Of a stretch of 64,000 nucleotides of DNA, positions 1 through 13,999 are shown piece after piece. The position numbers and the translations under genes are program-made. Each line of letters starts with the position of its first letter. Position 1 is the first letter of the stretch. The notes beneath the pieces are model-generated. The model did not search any database. It saw only the letters and a list, made by a program, of their open reading frames with translations, and was not told the DNA's origin. Source of the DNA: Paramecium tetraurelia (lineage: Eukaryota; Ciliophora; Oligohymenophorea; Peniculida; Parameciidae); NCBI RefSeq assembly GCF_000165425.1, contig NW_001799577.1, positions 124,001-188,000 on the forward strand. Reading direction: 5' to 3'.

Positions 1-3000
1 TATAAGCTCTATAATAACTCAATTCTAGTAGATATGCCAAATTATCTTATGCTTTAGTTTTTAGGATTTTGCAAGCCAATTAACTAATCTTCAAGGCCTC
101 ATTAATTTTACCACAGTCAGTGTAACCCTTGGTTAATTTGCAAGCCACATATGCTGTCTATAGACTATTGTCTGTGTAGAGAGTTTCAAAAATGTAAAAG
201 GCTTTTTCGTAAAAGAGGATTTGTTATTCAGGACTTTGCTTTTGCTCTCCGATTTCAATGTATGCATCAGCAGTCAATTGATGCTGATGACCAATGGTTT
301 TGATTAGACATATTATCTACATAGTATTCATTTAGAGCATGTCCTCTATTTATCCTCTATTCTTAAAAAATGTACCCATGATATTGAAGACCTTAGCATA
401 GTAATGATGCTGGGAACCTAAACAAAACTCCAAATTAAATATCAACAAGTCGAATACTATGAATACGTAATCCTAGTATAATTCAGTTACTATCTCTAAT
501 AACAACATCAATGGTCGAATCATCCCCACCTTGGGAATCCATCTCTAATTCATATTGGAAAGTTGATTAAGAAGATTCTCGCTGTCAAGGTAAATGTTGG
601 GATTCAAGTGTTTCAAGGCCTCTGCTAATCGAACCATTGTTTGTTAATACTGCTTCTATTTGAAATGCAATTCTGCTAGGTCTGTCAACACCATGGTTCT
701 GGCTTAAGCTATGTTGCTGGAATGTTCGAGTCCTTCAAGAAGGTTTAGGCGTCTGATTTTGTCAAAATTTAATTTACATATGAAGAACTTTTATGGCCAA
801 TTGGTAGTTTTACTATAGTTTGAAGATATTAAATTTATTCACCAGTTTACAGATCTCAACTTCTAACATAGAGAAACTTTGAACATCGAATCTCAACTGA
901 ATTATGGAGGAGGAATCAAAGAACACCTATTTATTCATTTACTTTATCGAATGAGCTCCTTTAGTGGGAGGAGTAGTCAATGGAGTCATTTGAGATGATG
1001 CTGGGATGATAGATGTTTTATATAATTGCTAGTAAGTTTTTTAATGTAAGTACTATTTCAAATTAAATTTGTTTATGACACTCTCATCTAATTATGCATA
1101 AGGAGTTCCAAAAATTATGTCTTTGGGTTCAAATTTAGATTCGAATTTTAAATTATACTGTAAAGCACTCAACAAACTACCTGGACAAATCCCTTTTAAT
1201 TTCAAATTCAAATCATAATTGAAGTCAAATAACACTTATTTAAAGAGAATTTATTCATAAAACACATTGCTCTTAGAAAACAGTAAATTTAATAAGTCTG
1301 CCAATTACTCTTTGTATTGCATCTCTATGAATTCTGACATGGTTTCTCTTTCTTAAATAATCGTGCGTGGTAACATTATGGATTACTTTTTTGGGAAGGG
1401 TCTCTTCGATTCCAATTCTTCTTAATCCGAAAAGGGGTCCCTGATGATTTTCTTAGGATCAAAGGGCTTAAATGGGATTTAATCCTCTGTAATTGTCTAC
1501 AAAAACTCTGTGAATTATTAATTAAATATGTTTTTAATTGATCTAGCCATCATTTCCACTTCGCATAACTATTGAACATGGGGGATTCTTATATTTGATA
1601 TCATGAATATATACTTAGTTTATAATGCCACCAGATTAAGGAATCTCATGTTAATACCAAAAAGTCTAAAGCTTTCTCTTAACGTATAACTATCAATAGG
1701 ACATATTTCTAATTGATCAATTTTATTCACGAATTCTTGGATATAACCTCTAATGAAGTTTTTGCTCATCTCTGCTAAAGCCATTTGATCAATTGCTATG
1801 TCATTTGATTCCTCAATGGTGTCATATGCATCAGGATTATAGACCTTTCTGTTTTGGATGTTACTTTACTATGCTCTCAATTAACCACTGACACCTGTAT
1901 CATAATACACTGACAGAAATTCTGGTCTGGCTCTCCTGAATTCATAATTTTAAAGTAAATGATCAAAGTTGTGATTTGCAGGAATTGTCTTATTAGATTA
2001 TTCCACCAGTTCTGAGTAGTGCTCTTCAATGACATAAGGTAGTATTTCCTTTACTCTAAGTAAATAAAACAAGCCTTGTCGTTTAACTTCTTGTTCTGAT
2101 TCTTAGTCTGCATAAATTTTAATCTAGGCTTTTAATTGTTCAAATTCAGCAATGTTACCACTGTGTATTTGAGTATTTACAGATAATTGGATGACAGATC
2201 TTTTGGTATCTAATTGTATTTTCTTTGGATCAAATCTTTCGATTTTCCACATGAAACAATGAGGCTTGATCGCTAAGCTTCTACCCAAGGCTTCAATTTC
2301 AAGTTCTAGTTTTTATGATGCCTTGTAATAATTTTCACCATTTGGGACACCGTAAATTAAAGATGAATCATCCAGAGGAGAAGGAGGACATGCTAGGACC
2401 AAGGCTTTAAATCCTAGATACTCAATTTGACATGATAATGGAACTTTGAGTTTGAAATATTTATTCACAGATCTTTGGGAGAAACAGATGTCATTCAAAT
2501 AATTTAAGGCTTTGAATTCATCTGACAATTATCGTTTTTTGCAATTTGAATGCACTATTCCATACCAGAATGGTAATTCTAATAAATTTAGATTTAGACT
2601 TTGAATCATCACTGATTTATTTGGTATTAGAAGAGTTCTCTCAACAGTTTCAGATGTTGCAATATAGATCAGCATGTTATTACTTTTAAATTAGAAGGTG
2701 CCATAAAAGCAATCCTGGAACTACCCAATATAATTATTTTCTTCGTTGTTTTATTACTTCTTCTTAGGCTTAGAGAATATAGTCTTAGAATGATATATGA
2801 AGCAATACTTTCTTTTGATTGTCTTCCTCGATTAAGTTGACACTCTGATTTTAGTTGACAACTGTGATTTTTTTATCCAAAAGATCGCAAATTAATTGTT
2901 TGACTGAGATGAATGCTTGTTCTTTGAAAGTCTCAAGATATTTGATCAATCTGAGACCAGCTTTCATGCTGTTGTCAAAATTATCGCATGATTCAATACA

Positions 3001-3860
3001 GTCCTCCAAAGCTTGATAATATCTGAATTCCCAGGCTGTTGATATTCTCAACTTCATTTATCTTTCCTATTCTCTTCTCAAATTTCGTTGTTCCTCTTCC
3101 CTTCTCTTCTTCTCTTCCTCTTCCCTTTGGAGATTGAGTCTTTTTTATTCTTCTTCAAATTATTGCTTTCTTTATCTGTTAATTTCTTCTTCTTTATTTT
3201 TCCTGTCAATTTCTTACAATTTCAAATTCGTTCTAAATTATTTAACTTTCCCAGATCGAACCTTTGCCTCATTTTTGAGCTTCTCCTCTTCATCGACACT
3301 TTCAATTGGATTTTGTTCCTTGATCTGATCTGGACTAAAAAGGGGAGATCAAAAAAAAGAAGTACCTTAGTTTTTCTAATTATTTCAATTGATTTTCTAC
3401 AAATTGCTTAACAGAAGCAGTGGGAGCCTCTTGTCTCTGCAAATTCATGGCAAAGATCTCACACCATCTTTCCTTAGACTCAATGTCTCTGAATAGAAAA
3501 ATCCAAGTTTATAATGGTTGTTTTGGTTTTGGAAGGGCAGGTTCTGGTTTATTGAGTTCATTGCCTTTGAGCACTTGATTAGAATAAAAAGTGAAGGCGA
3601 TGACTCTGGGCTACAAATCATTGCTGATTCTAGGGTCATTTTCAATGATATCTAGGATGCTGCTGAAGAGTAGTCTAATGTACAATAGGATTTAAATTTA
3701 ACCCAGCTTTAGGTTTGTCGTTAAGTTTTGGATTTTCAGATTGAAAATCTGGAGGTGGCTTTGAATAATATTTGATGCGACCTTGATCAACTTCGAGAAT
3801 GCGGGAGTTGAATTTTTTGAAGGAATCATCTAATTTATCAACAATTCCAATTTAGTTCAT
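1..3860 (-). CDS. PH / coiled-coil / CLU-like / TPR-like protein, 3' end cut by window edge
   Basis: Read right to left with TAA/TAG as Gln. The start ATG at 3858-3860 is followed by a PH-like domain (about residues 1-150; pattern RIKYYSKPPP ... TWIFLFRDIESKERWCEIF), then a K/E/R/Q-rich coiled coil (around 3060-3340). Next come CLU-family blocks: an EYLGFKALVLA ... LDDSSLIYG segment near 2350-2430 and GINMRFLNL ... LCEVEMMARSIKNIF near 1550-1690. The last 700 bases read as helical repeats resembling the C-terminal TPR part of CLU/TIF31/CLUH proteins, which organise mitochondria and bind mRNAs for mitochondrial proteins. Supported introns: 3675-3702, 3335-3365, 2721-2757 and an 18-nt one at 473-490; others between 700 and 1650 are not resolved. 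CLU assignment is from motif memory; the PH domain upstream of CLU is unusual. Confidence 0.7.
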
Positions 3861-3888
3861 TAATAATTATAATGAAAACACGCAGGAA

Positions 3889-4140
3889 ATGATGAATAAG
3901 CAGAAAGAGAATGGGAGAGAGGGACAAAGAGAGACCAGAGCATTCAATTCTCAGAGCTGGATTGAGGAGATGGGGAGGTTGAAGGAGAAGAGATTGGAGA
4001 AGCAGAGATATTATAAGGAGGAGTTTTTCTCGTGTTATTAGTTTGATTTTGTATTGTTTTTCTTTTGCATGGGATAGTATCTTCCCATATTATTCAAGTT
4101 TCTTTAATTATTAATCGATTGGTAGCAGCTCAGAAAATGA
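3889..4140 (+). CDS. Small hypothetical ORF, uncertain
   Basis: An 83-codon frame from two consecutive ATGs to TGA, lying between divergently transcribed genes. The first 50 codons are G-rich and strongly charged (E, R, K, Q), with codon use like real exons nearby; the last 30 codons are hydrophobic. Its stop overlaps the start of the Enhancer-of-polycomb gene. It could instead be leader sequence or a poorly resolved upstream exon of that gene. No family recognised. Confidence 0.25.
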
Positions 4141-5876
4141 AATAAAGACCAAGACAGATCGATGCATCAAAGCCAGTGCTCACAGTTAGCTCTTTGGATG
4201 CATTCAACAATGCTGAAGGGCAGGAAGCAGACATTAAAAACACGGAATAAATCATTACTCCTGATTAACTCTTAAAAGAGAAGTAAATTACATATATCTG
4301 TTTAATTACCAAAAGAGGAGTCCAAGAGAATAGAATTCACCTCTCTCAAATGTGAAATCTCTTCCTTGCTCCTCCATACCCCGCCTTATTTATTTTTATA
4401 TTATACTCATTATTATTTAGACCTAAATAATTTGAAGAGCCCTAACTCAAATCCCAACTTCCGTCAAGATGCCGTGAAGATTACATACTCTATAAGGAAC
4501 CTGTGTATCCGGATGCTACGACATACGAATTGACTGACGAAGATGTTCATTTCCTCTAGACCATCAATGAGAAGCTGCAAACGCCCATCACTATCGAAGA
4601 CTTTGAATTGTACCTTGCACTCCTTGACGCCAAGAGTGGCAAAGATGTGGAAATAGATTTTAGTGACTTTCTGAAACTGAAACCCACTTTGCCAAGATCA
4701 ATAAATCAATAAGCTATAACTCTCCAGGAATAACTATACACATATTTTAAGAAGCAGAGACAACACTACTCTCGCTCACTAACAAGATTCCTAATGCATC
4801 CATATTATGAGGATAGTAATCCCCATTTGGCTTTCCGTCCCAGAACTCAACCCATGGACAGAACCATGAAATTACGTAGAGGTAATGCCTAAAACACAAG
4901 AGGAGTGAATGAGATGGAAAATTTGGGTTAGAAGATAGTGTTGTTGAAAAAGGATCTTTTGACTGTCTCAAATATAATAGATTAGAGTATTCAGAGAGAA
5001 AAAGCAATGGAAATTGAGAGGAGATTGAGCTTTTGCAAATTCATCAAAGAATTCTTCGAGTCTTCTAAAAAAGAGAAGGATAATAATGCTGAAATTAGAT
5101 TATGGCCTAAAGACTGTTTTGTTAGAGAATGTTTAGATAAGTGTTCGATTAACATCGTAGAAAGAGCAGATGAGATGTTTGATAACATTTCAAAAGAAAT
5201 TCTGTAATGGAGAGAGTTGAATGAATAACAAAAAAAAGAGAAATAGCGAAAGGAGGATTAGATACTCAGATTTGAAAAATAAATCGAAGATCTAATTACA
5301 GAAAAACTGAAATTCGAAGAAAAACCACCTGTCATTGTACCCCCAGTAATCCCATAACCCATTCAACCATAATAATAGCCTTAAATCCCTGTCATTCCCT
5401 AAGAACCACCAGATGAGAAGATGGAGAGTGTAGCCAGATTCTTGGCAACTCTGTACTTAGAAGCAAGAAAATACCAATTAACCTTTGATTAAGTGTTATC
5501 GGATTCTTTTCCCATTTATAAGATATAGAATCCTCAGCAATAAGTGAATTCTAAAAGCATTTTCCCTTTTTCTTTAATGCAAATCGAAGGGAACGACATT
5601 GTGTACAAAGTGAGAAAGGACAGTTGTTTGGAAAGGAAGACTACTGCTTATTGGGAGAGCTATTAAGATCAGCAATTAACGAGTACCTTATATTATTAGC
5701 ACCAATATTTCAAGGAGAAAGTGAATGACATAATGGAGATGGCAGACATGGATCAGATGGTTTATGCTCAAGGAGTGGATGATGACAAATTGGATGAGGA
5801 GGAGAAGTTATTCAAGAAGAAGGTGAAGAGTGGTTCAACGAGATTAACAGGTTCAAATGGGGCACAATTAAAGTGA
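4137..5876 (+). CDS. Enhancer of polycomb-like protein (EPL1/EPC domain)
   Basis: Probable NuA4-type histone acetyltransferase scaffold acting in the nucleus. The N-terminus carries RQIDASKPVLTV, matching the RALDASKPL motif that opens EPC proteins, so the ATG at 4137 is preferred. The core EPL1 features follow: YELTDEDVHFLQTIN, then FELYLALLD, then SNPHLAFRPRTQPM and a basic KLRR segment (about 4520-4880), corresponding to the DPYVAFRPR-type signature. A coiled coil (about 4890-5300), a P/Q-rich linker and an acidic end follow. From about 4400 to the TGA at 5874-5876 the frame is open without introns. Between about 4276 and 4420 the frame must change; one or two introns lie there but no clean 20-35 nt pair was found. 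Confidence 0.82.
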
Positions 5877-5997
5877 TTATTAACTTATTCGATATATATA
5901 AAATATGAAAACCGATATTACAATTTTGTTAGAATGAATATATAATGATGATTAGGTTATTTATATTGTATGTGTATGAATGTACTTTGTATTGAAC

Positions 5998-6441
5998 TCA
6001 ATAAAAGAAACCAAGGATTTTTCCTCCAATGTGTCTTTATCTAGCTTCCTCGTGAGTAAGAATGCCAACATTAGTAGTTAAGACAACGCATCCAAATTGT
6101 CTGGCTGGCAAAATATTGTTAGCCCATCTCTCGAATTCACCTAGAGTAACATCATAACGAGGTGAAATGACTCCACATTTATTAATGCGACCTTTTCATA
6201 ACTGACAATTGGTACCCAAGAGTTCAACGACAATTTTGCCACTTCTGTGATCGTCGACAATTTCAAACTCTCCAATATATCCGTGTCTCTACATGACTTA
6301 TAAGAATTTCACAACTAATTTGGATGTTGGTCTGATTAACACTTATTTTCTTCCTTATCTTTTCGAATAAAACAATAAAGTGTACCTTTCAGCATTCACA
6401 ATTGAACGAAGGCAATCATTTAGAACGTTCATCTTGACCAT
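5998..6441 (-). CDS. 40S ribosomal protein uS8 (RPS15A/RPS22)
   Basis: Component of the small ribosomal subunit body, binding 18S rRNA. The spliced product is 130 residues, exactly the usual eukaryotic length, and collinear with RPS15A throughout: [68 protein letters not shown]. Two introns restore the family reading: 6359-6385 (27 nt) and 6192-6215 (24 nt). The second contains an in-frame TGA, so splicing is required. The stop is TGA at 5998-6000; 3' ends with the EPC gene face each other across 121 bp. Confidence 0.96.
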
Positions 6442-6653
6442 TTTAAATTAAAGATTTAAAAATGTATTAATTATTTTTTATATAATTCTTGTGATAAAAT
6501 AAAGTCTATAGATTGCATTCCAAAAGAGGATTAAAAAGAAGTGATCTCCCAAATATTCTTGATAGAATATGGACATACTAAATTCGAATTGCTCAGAAAA
6601 ATATAAATTCAGATTTCATATGTTAAACTTTATAGAAATTAAAATCTTTAATA

Positions 6654-9600
6654 ATGTCTCAAAGAAAATCATTAACCCAAGCACATATCAAGACAGTTCT
6701 GATCTCTGAAGCAAGAGGGAAATTCAAAAGATGTTAGTTGTGTCAAAAGGAATTTGGGCTGTTGAAACCTGAGCATTAGTGCAAAAGGTTTGAATGATTC
6801 CTACAATTTTAGATGTCGTCGTGCTGTTTGTAAACAATGTTCAGAACACAAGATTATTTATATAACAGAAACAGGTCCAAGTAAGAGACCTAGAAGAATT
6901 TGTAATTCTTGCAAAGATGAAAGTGATTGGATCAAAAGATTCATTGAACAATAAAAGATTGTTTTCGGTACTAACACTTTTGCTGTCGAATGGCTAAAGG
7001 CATCAGGTTTGACTGTAGAACATGCCAATCAAGTAAAGATATATTAAATACACAGGAATACGAAAAAGCATTAAAAGGAATTACCTCTAATCCAGAAAAT
7101 AGTGATTATTAGAAAATGAAGTCAGAGTTGAACTCAGTCATGATTGAATTATGGCTCAATCTCAATTTCTCCCTTAGAGAATTCATCACCTATCTAATCA
7201 AAGACAACGAACATGAATTGTTGACTTAGAAAATCAGTAAAGTTTTAGGCTCTCTTTTACTCCAATATCCAGATATTGGCTACACTTCAGATTAAATACT
7301 CATTACTTTATTCTTACTTTGTTTCTCCTCTGAAGCATCCACATATGCATTACTGACTGTGCTTTATTCGAATATAATCCCATTCAACACTTACCCATCT
7401 CAATTGAAAAAGACACCTTATGATTATCTTCATGAAACTGAGAAGGTAGCTTAGGTTTTGGAGTAGGCCTTTAAACTTAAACAAAGTGAAGTGACACTCG
7501 CCAAACCTTTTGTGAGAAACAGAATATCTAGATACCTTTAGCCATTTGGTATTAACTTCTTTCTTCTACAGACCAGCTTTTTCTTTTTGAATCAAGTTCT
7601 CCTTAATCCCACTGTGGGATACGACAACTATTTAAAGTGTTTGGCATCTTCCTTCTATGCAACTTTCGATGAAATCAAACAATTCAATCAATAATTTGAG
7701 GAAATTGAAGGATAAATTATGAAAGGGGTGTCTTCTGGAGTAATTGAAAAGAACTATGTTCAAACCAAATTAATTATATTTATATCTCACCCACAGGGTA
7801 TGTCACAAAGTGTTATCGTTTCTAGACCTTTGGAACAGAATAAGGATACTCATTAAATTAAGGTTGAATTTATCAAGGATTAAAATGAATAATAAAGAAA
7901 TGAATAAGATGATGATATGCTCAAATATTCAGTGACTCAATCTGATGAGTTCCAGAACTTAAGAAGAAAGACTGTCTAAATTGCTTAATAACCACAAGTT
8001 GATGAAGAAAAGGAAACCTTAAAAAAATACATTGAACAAATTGAAGAACTCTTAATGACAAAGCACAAATTGGTCACTGAATTACAATTGTAAGTTAAGG
8101 AACTTCAAAACTAGCCATTATAAGTAATCAATCAGGATGCAGATAAGTAACTTTTAGATGCAAATGAATCATTAAGGAAAAAGATTGCATTATATGATTT
8201 GGAAATCTAGGCTTTACATGAATAGAAGAAATATTAGGATAAAATTTAGGAAGACAATTAGAATATAATAAATAATTTATAAAAGTCAAATTCAGAAATA
8301 TATGCATAACTGAATGCTCAGATCTTATAAAATAAAGAACTTTAATAATAAGTTTCTGATCTTAAACTCTTATCTACTTAATAAGCTGAAAATTCAATGA
8401 CAGCTTCTCAAATTGATAAGAACTATTAAATCAATATTTCTTTATAATCCAGACAGACTGAGTAAGAATTGACTTAGCTATTGGATGCTGATCGATAGAA
8501 GATTTTCTAATTAGAATTACAAGTCAATCAACTAAATAAGGAGTACATTGCATTACAATAATTAAATTAAGATAAGTTGAGGATCATAGGAAATTTAGAA
8601 GTAAGATTAATACAAGCAGAAGCTGCGAAAAGAGAGCATGAAAAGTACTCATCAGAAAATATAGAAATCAAAAAGAAATTATAAAATCATGAGTTAGTGA
8701 TTATTTAATAGACAGAATAATTATAATTGCTTCAGTAAAGGTATGATTTAAGATGTTTGGAATTAGAGCCTATTAAAAAGGAGAAGCTTCAATTAGCTGA
8801 AGAATTAGGCTTGAAGGAGTAAATAATATTGACGATCTAACAATAATTGGCTGAATTAAAAAATTCATAAATATTTATTTCAAAATAATTAGATGAAGCA
8901 TTGTAAATAAATGAAAAATTGCAATAAAACATAATCGAGAAAGATCAATAAATTTCTGAATATTTAAAGGTGGTATAAGAAAAGAATTTACAGATTACTG
9001 CTTTAAGAGAGTCAAATATATTGATGAACGAGAGAATTTAAAATCTATTAAAATAATTGGAAGAAAATGAATTATAATTAGCTAAGGTTTAATAGGAATT
9101 GAAAGAAAATCTTGATCGATAAGCATAAGGGTAAATTGAGGCTTCCACATTAAAAGAATAACTATAGTAGCTAATGTAATAACATCAATTAATAAATGAT
9201 AAACATCGATTGATAATTATTGAATTGGATGATTATAAGACTAAGTGGACAATTTTAACATAGGAACATAGTTCATTAAGGGAAACTCATCAAATTACTA
9301 CTAGTGAATTAGATTAATTGAAATAAAGATTTGCTTAGCTGACCAATGATCATAATAGTTTTTAAGAGTAGCATAGATTAATTCTCATCTAATTTGAACA
9401 AGAAAGAACGAACTCCACTTTAGTTTAAGAGAAAAATAAAGTTATTGATGAACTTAGACACCAGATAATCAAACTGGAAGAGACCCATTAAGTGACCATT
9501 TAAATACATCTAACCAAAGTTTAAGAATTGGAACTTCTAATCATAACACTTGAAAAAAAGGTTTTAGAATTCAAATCTTTGAGTGAAACATAAAAAATTG

Positions 9601-10049
9601 AAATCTCTGAACATTTAGCCAAGATAAATTAATTTGAATCAGATAGAGCTGAACATGTCGCTAAAAATTAATCTCTAACAATATAATTAACAACTTACAT
9701 GGAAAAGTAGAATGAATTAGAAAAAAAGAATAGCAGTTTGGAATCAGAACTTGCTCAGTTGTAAAAGAGAGTTTAAGAATTAAATCATCACAATGGGGAA
9801 CAAAAGGTCTTGATTATATAATTAGAAGAAAGAATTACGTTGTTGATAACTGAAGTAAAGACTAAGGAGGGGGAGAATGTTAAATTAATTTAAGTGATTG
9901 AATCCTAGAAATAATCTATAATTGATTATGAAGAATTGATTAGAAAATTAAAAGCCTAAATCGTTGAATTAGAAAAGTATAACCTTAAATTAAAGACAAC
10001 CCTTAAACATTATAAGGAGCTTTCAAAAGAAATGGCAGAAATAGATTGA
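6654..10049 (+). CDS. FYVE-like zinc finger protein with very long coiled coil
   Basis: Predicted 1,115 residues. Near the N-terminus (about residues 23-85) are four CxxC pairs in FYVE spacing: CQLC, CKRC, CKQC and CNSC, with an RRIC motif before the last pair. The basic RRHHCR motif of classical PI3P-binding FYVE fingers is only partly kept (PEHQCKRC), so lipid binding is uncertain. After a helical middle region, residues from about 440 to the end form an almost uninterrupted heptad-rich, Q/E/K/L-dominated coiled coil, suggesting an endosomal tether similar in build to EEA1. Two introns are supported: 6788-6812 (25 nt) and 7033-7055 (23 nt). The remaining frame is open to the TGA at 10047-10049 and is dense in TAA/TAG Gln codons. 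Confidence 0.85.
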
Positions 10050-10171
10050 TTTCTATTTACATTAAGAATATTTATTAGATCACCTTTTTATTATATTCTT
10101 ATAAATTAATCTATTTAACTTATGTAGATTAATATGCTGAAATAATAAAAAATCAAATTTTATTTTTTGAA

Positions 10172-11441
10172 TCACTTTTTTTCAAATCTATCTAGGATAT
10201 TACTCTAATTCTTTAAGGAGAACGAAGTTTTGATATCTGAGAGGTTAGGAAAGGCGATTTAGAATTCTTAAATTAATAGTAAAATTACAATAAGATATTA
10301 ATTTGTAAAATGGTCGCCTCTCCTTGTACTGGTAGTGCATGATACTTATTTCAAGTGATTTGCTTAGTACTTGTAAGGAGAATCGGTATTATTTAAATTC
10401 AATCTTTCTGTTATCTACAATGCCTGTTGTATATTTAAATTATTTTTATTGTCAGTAATTTTAAATGGTAATTAGGATTAATTATCATTTACAAATTAAT
10501 CTATTAATTTAAATTCCGATTGATATATTTTGCTAGTCTCTTATTTATTTGACTAATAGCTTTTTCGAATAGATCTATTAGTTTAGTCTGTGTCTGTCCT
10601 GTAATATTACGATGAACTTAATTTTCTAATTCTTTTCTATCAAAAATATAGTATTAGCATTTACTTAACGCTGCATCATTTATTCTTTTTCTTACAATCT
10701 CTTCAAAATGGCTAGTTGCTGAGGATCATTATTTTTTTTCATAAATTTCTTAAGTGGATCTTCTTCATCTTGTTGTTGCTCTTCTTCTACTTCTCTCATA
10801 TCCAAAACTTTCTTATAGCAGATATCTTCCAAAGACAAAAGATTTGTGCACTGCTTAACTTTTTATTGGTTTGATAATTGTTCCGATTTTATTTTCTGAA
10901 TGAGCTCTTCCCTCAAAACACAATAATTCATGTATTAAATCATGTTGGGGAAGCTCAAAGGCACAAAATTGAACTCATTTGGTTTACCTAACTTCTCCGA
11001 GGTCTCTCTGATTTTGCGCATGAGCTCAACGAACACTTCATATATTTGAGAATTTACTCTATAAAGCTTCTTAGTTTTACAAGGCTTGTCGAAAGTCGTT
11101 CCAATTAAGTTTGTCTGACAAATAAATAATGTCAATTACCATCTTCATCTTAATCGATTCTCTTGAAAAATTCACGCAATTTAGTTTTTGTAATGTTAAT
11201 CCCATAGCGTTTGAACATGTCATACAACTCTTATCGATCTAGAAACTCTAAAGTAAATTTAGGGAATAAAAAACTTGAATTATCTCTATCAATTGATTTG
11301 AAAGACAGCTTTCATCATTGTTTATTCCTTCAGCTCCTTCTCATTCAAAATATATTTATCCTTCACTTGATTTCTGAATCTATTTTTCAACCAATTCACT
11401 GTTTAGAAGTTTTTAACTTTGAGAGAAATGTTCTTATCCAT
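10172..11441 (-). CDS. EF-hand protein with apparent one-base frame break
   Basis: The N-terminal helical part starts at the ATG at 11439-11441. It then enters two EF-hands: loop DRDNSKFLDRQE followed by LYDMFKRYGI, and loop DQDEDDKLNWND. Four introns reconcile the downstream frames: 11248-11274, 11115-11139, 11036-11057 and 10637-10664 (22-28 nt). The C-terminal part is charged, helical and Gln/Asn-rich and ends at TGA 10172-10174; the last 150 codons look less conserved. Just before the first calcium loop, at about 11291-11296, the helix ...KAVFQI and the loop IDRDNS are offset by one base with no plausible intron. This is either an assembly indel or a lesion. Calcium-sensor role inferred from the EF loops only. 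Confidence 0.6.
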
Positions 11442-11852
11442 TAAAAATTTATAAATTGAATCAGAGTTATTAGAAATTATTCTAAAAATAATTTTCTATA
11501 ATAAACAATTTCCCACGAATCTACTGAGATGAGATAATTAATAGATTTATACTATCCTATTAAATGGAAGCGATAAATTTGTATCCTAAAACAATACCAT
11601 TTTCATATTAACTTCACCCAAATTGTGTATCCTGCTGATTTTTCAATAAATCACAGTAATTTTACAAGTTTCTCGATTGCAGATGATTCATCATGCTTAT
11701 ATTTTTATAATTAATTGCATTAATTATAAAAGAAAATAATTCAAATATGAAGTACCCCGGTGCAAGGATATTTTGGATATTCAAATGTGAGTGATAACTG
11801 CTGAAATTCAAATAATTTTTTTAGAGAGTTTTCATCACATAGCACTTTAAAA
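11442..11852. other. Intergenic region upstream of alpha-tubulin
   Basis: AT-rich, about 400 bp between the divergent EF-hand and alpha-tubulin genes. No coding frame or RNA gene is seen. It must hold the promoters of both genes, but no motif can be singled out by eye. Confidence 0.5.
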
Positions 11853-13202
<1,350 letters not shown>

Positions 13203-13999
13203 TAAATCAATATATATATAAAACCACAATATTCAAACATTCCAAAAAATATTTTTTAATTTCTGACTTTTCTTATTAAACAATCATAATATTAACTACA
13301 TTTTTGATTTTCAAATCGACCTCTATGAGACTTCTTTTGAAATCAATTAAATTTATTAATTTGTTATCATTCTTAAGTCAATTTTATAGAATACTTATTA
13401 TGATGGATGCGTCTTAATCTCAATATATATTTCATATTGATTAATCTTCCTAAGAAGTTTCAACTTATTTTTTGTCTCTATTTACATCTTTACATGGCTT
13501 TTTATTTATTCAATTGTAATTTCAAGCGCTATTTTGATTGTAAAATGTAGGAATAAAATAATTTATTTATATGTTTGGAATCCAAGCTTCAGGAAATCAG
13601 GAAACATACAAATAATTAATTTAATTAATAATAAGAGGATTAAATGCTAAGCTATCAAAATTTTGTTATTAATGTTCTTAGATTAAATATATGAATGATA
13701 AAATCCCAATAAAATAATTAATTGAGAATTTGATTTGATTTAAGTAGCAGTTTTAACAAAAGCATGTGAAAAATACAAAAAATTTCAATTGATATTAAAA
13801 GAATCCTAGAGGTCTTAAGGATTACTAACAAGAATTATTTAATCAAGCGATAATTTTAAATTAAGCGATATTAACTTAAATTTCACTTACTGCATCTTAT
13901 AATAATTTAACTATGTTGAATATCTTCATGCAAATAATCTAAACAATTAATTTTACAAATTTATTAGAAAATAAGAAATTAATTTAATATAATATTATT
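13203..13999. other. Intergenic region, no gene seen
   Basis: About 800 bp of strongly AT-rich DNA between alpha-tubulin and the adenylyl cyclase gene, both on the plus strand. Frames on both strands are short and biased to N/K/I/F. No tRNA, repeat array or conserved protein fragment was recognised. It holds the tubulin 3' region and the cyclase promoter. Confidence 0.5.

Noticed and set aside
3088-3411. Long plus-strand frame rich in F/L/S
   Set aside because: It is the antisense of the K/E-rich coiled coil of the minus-strand CLU-like gene.
11211-11444. Plus-strand frame of 77 codons
   Set aside because: Antisense to the EF-hand gene exons.
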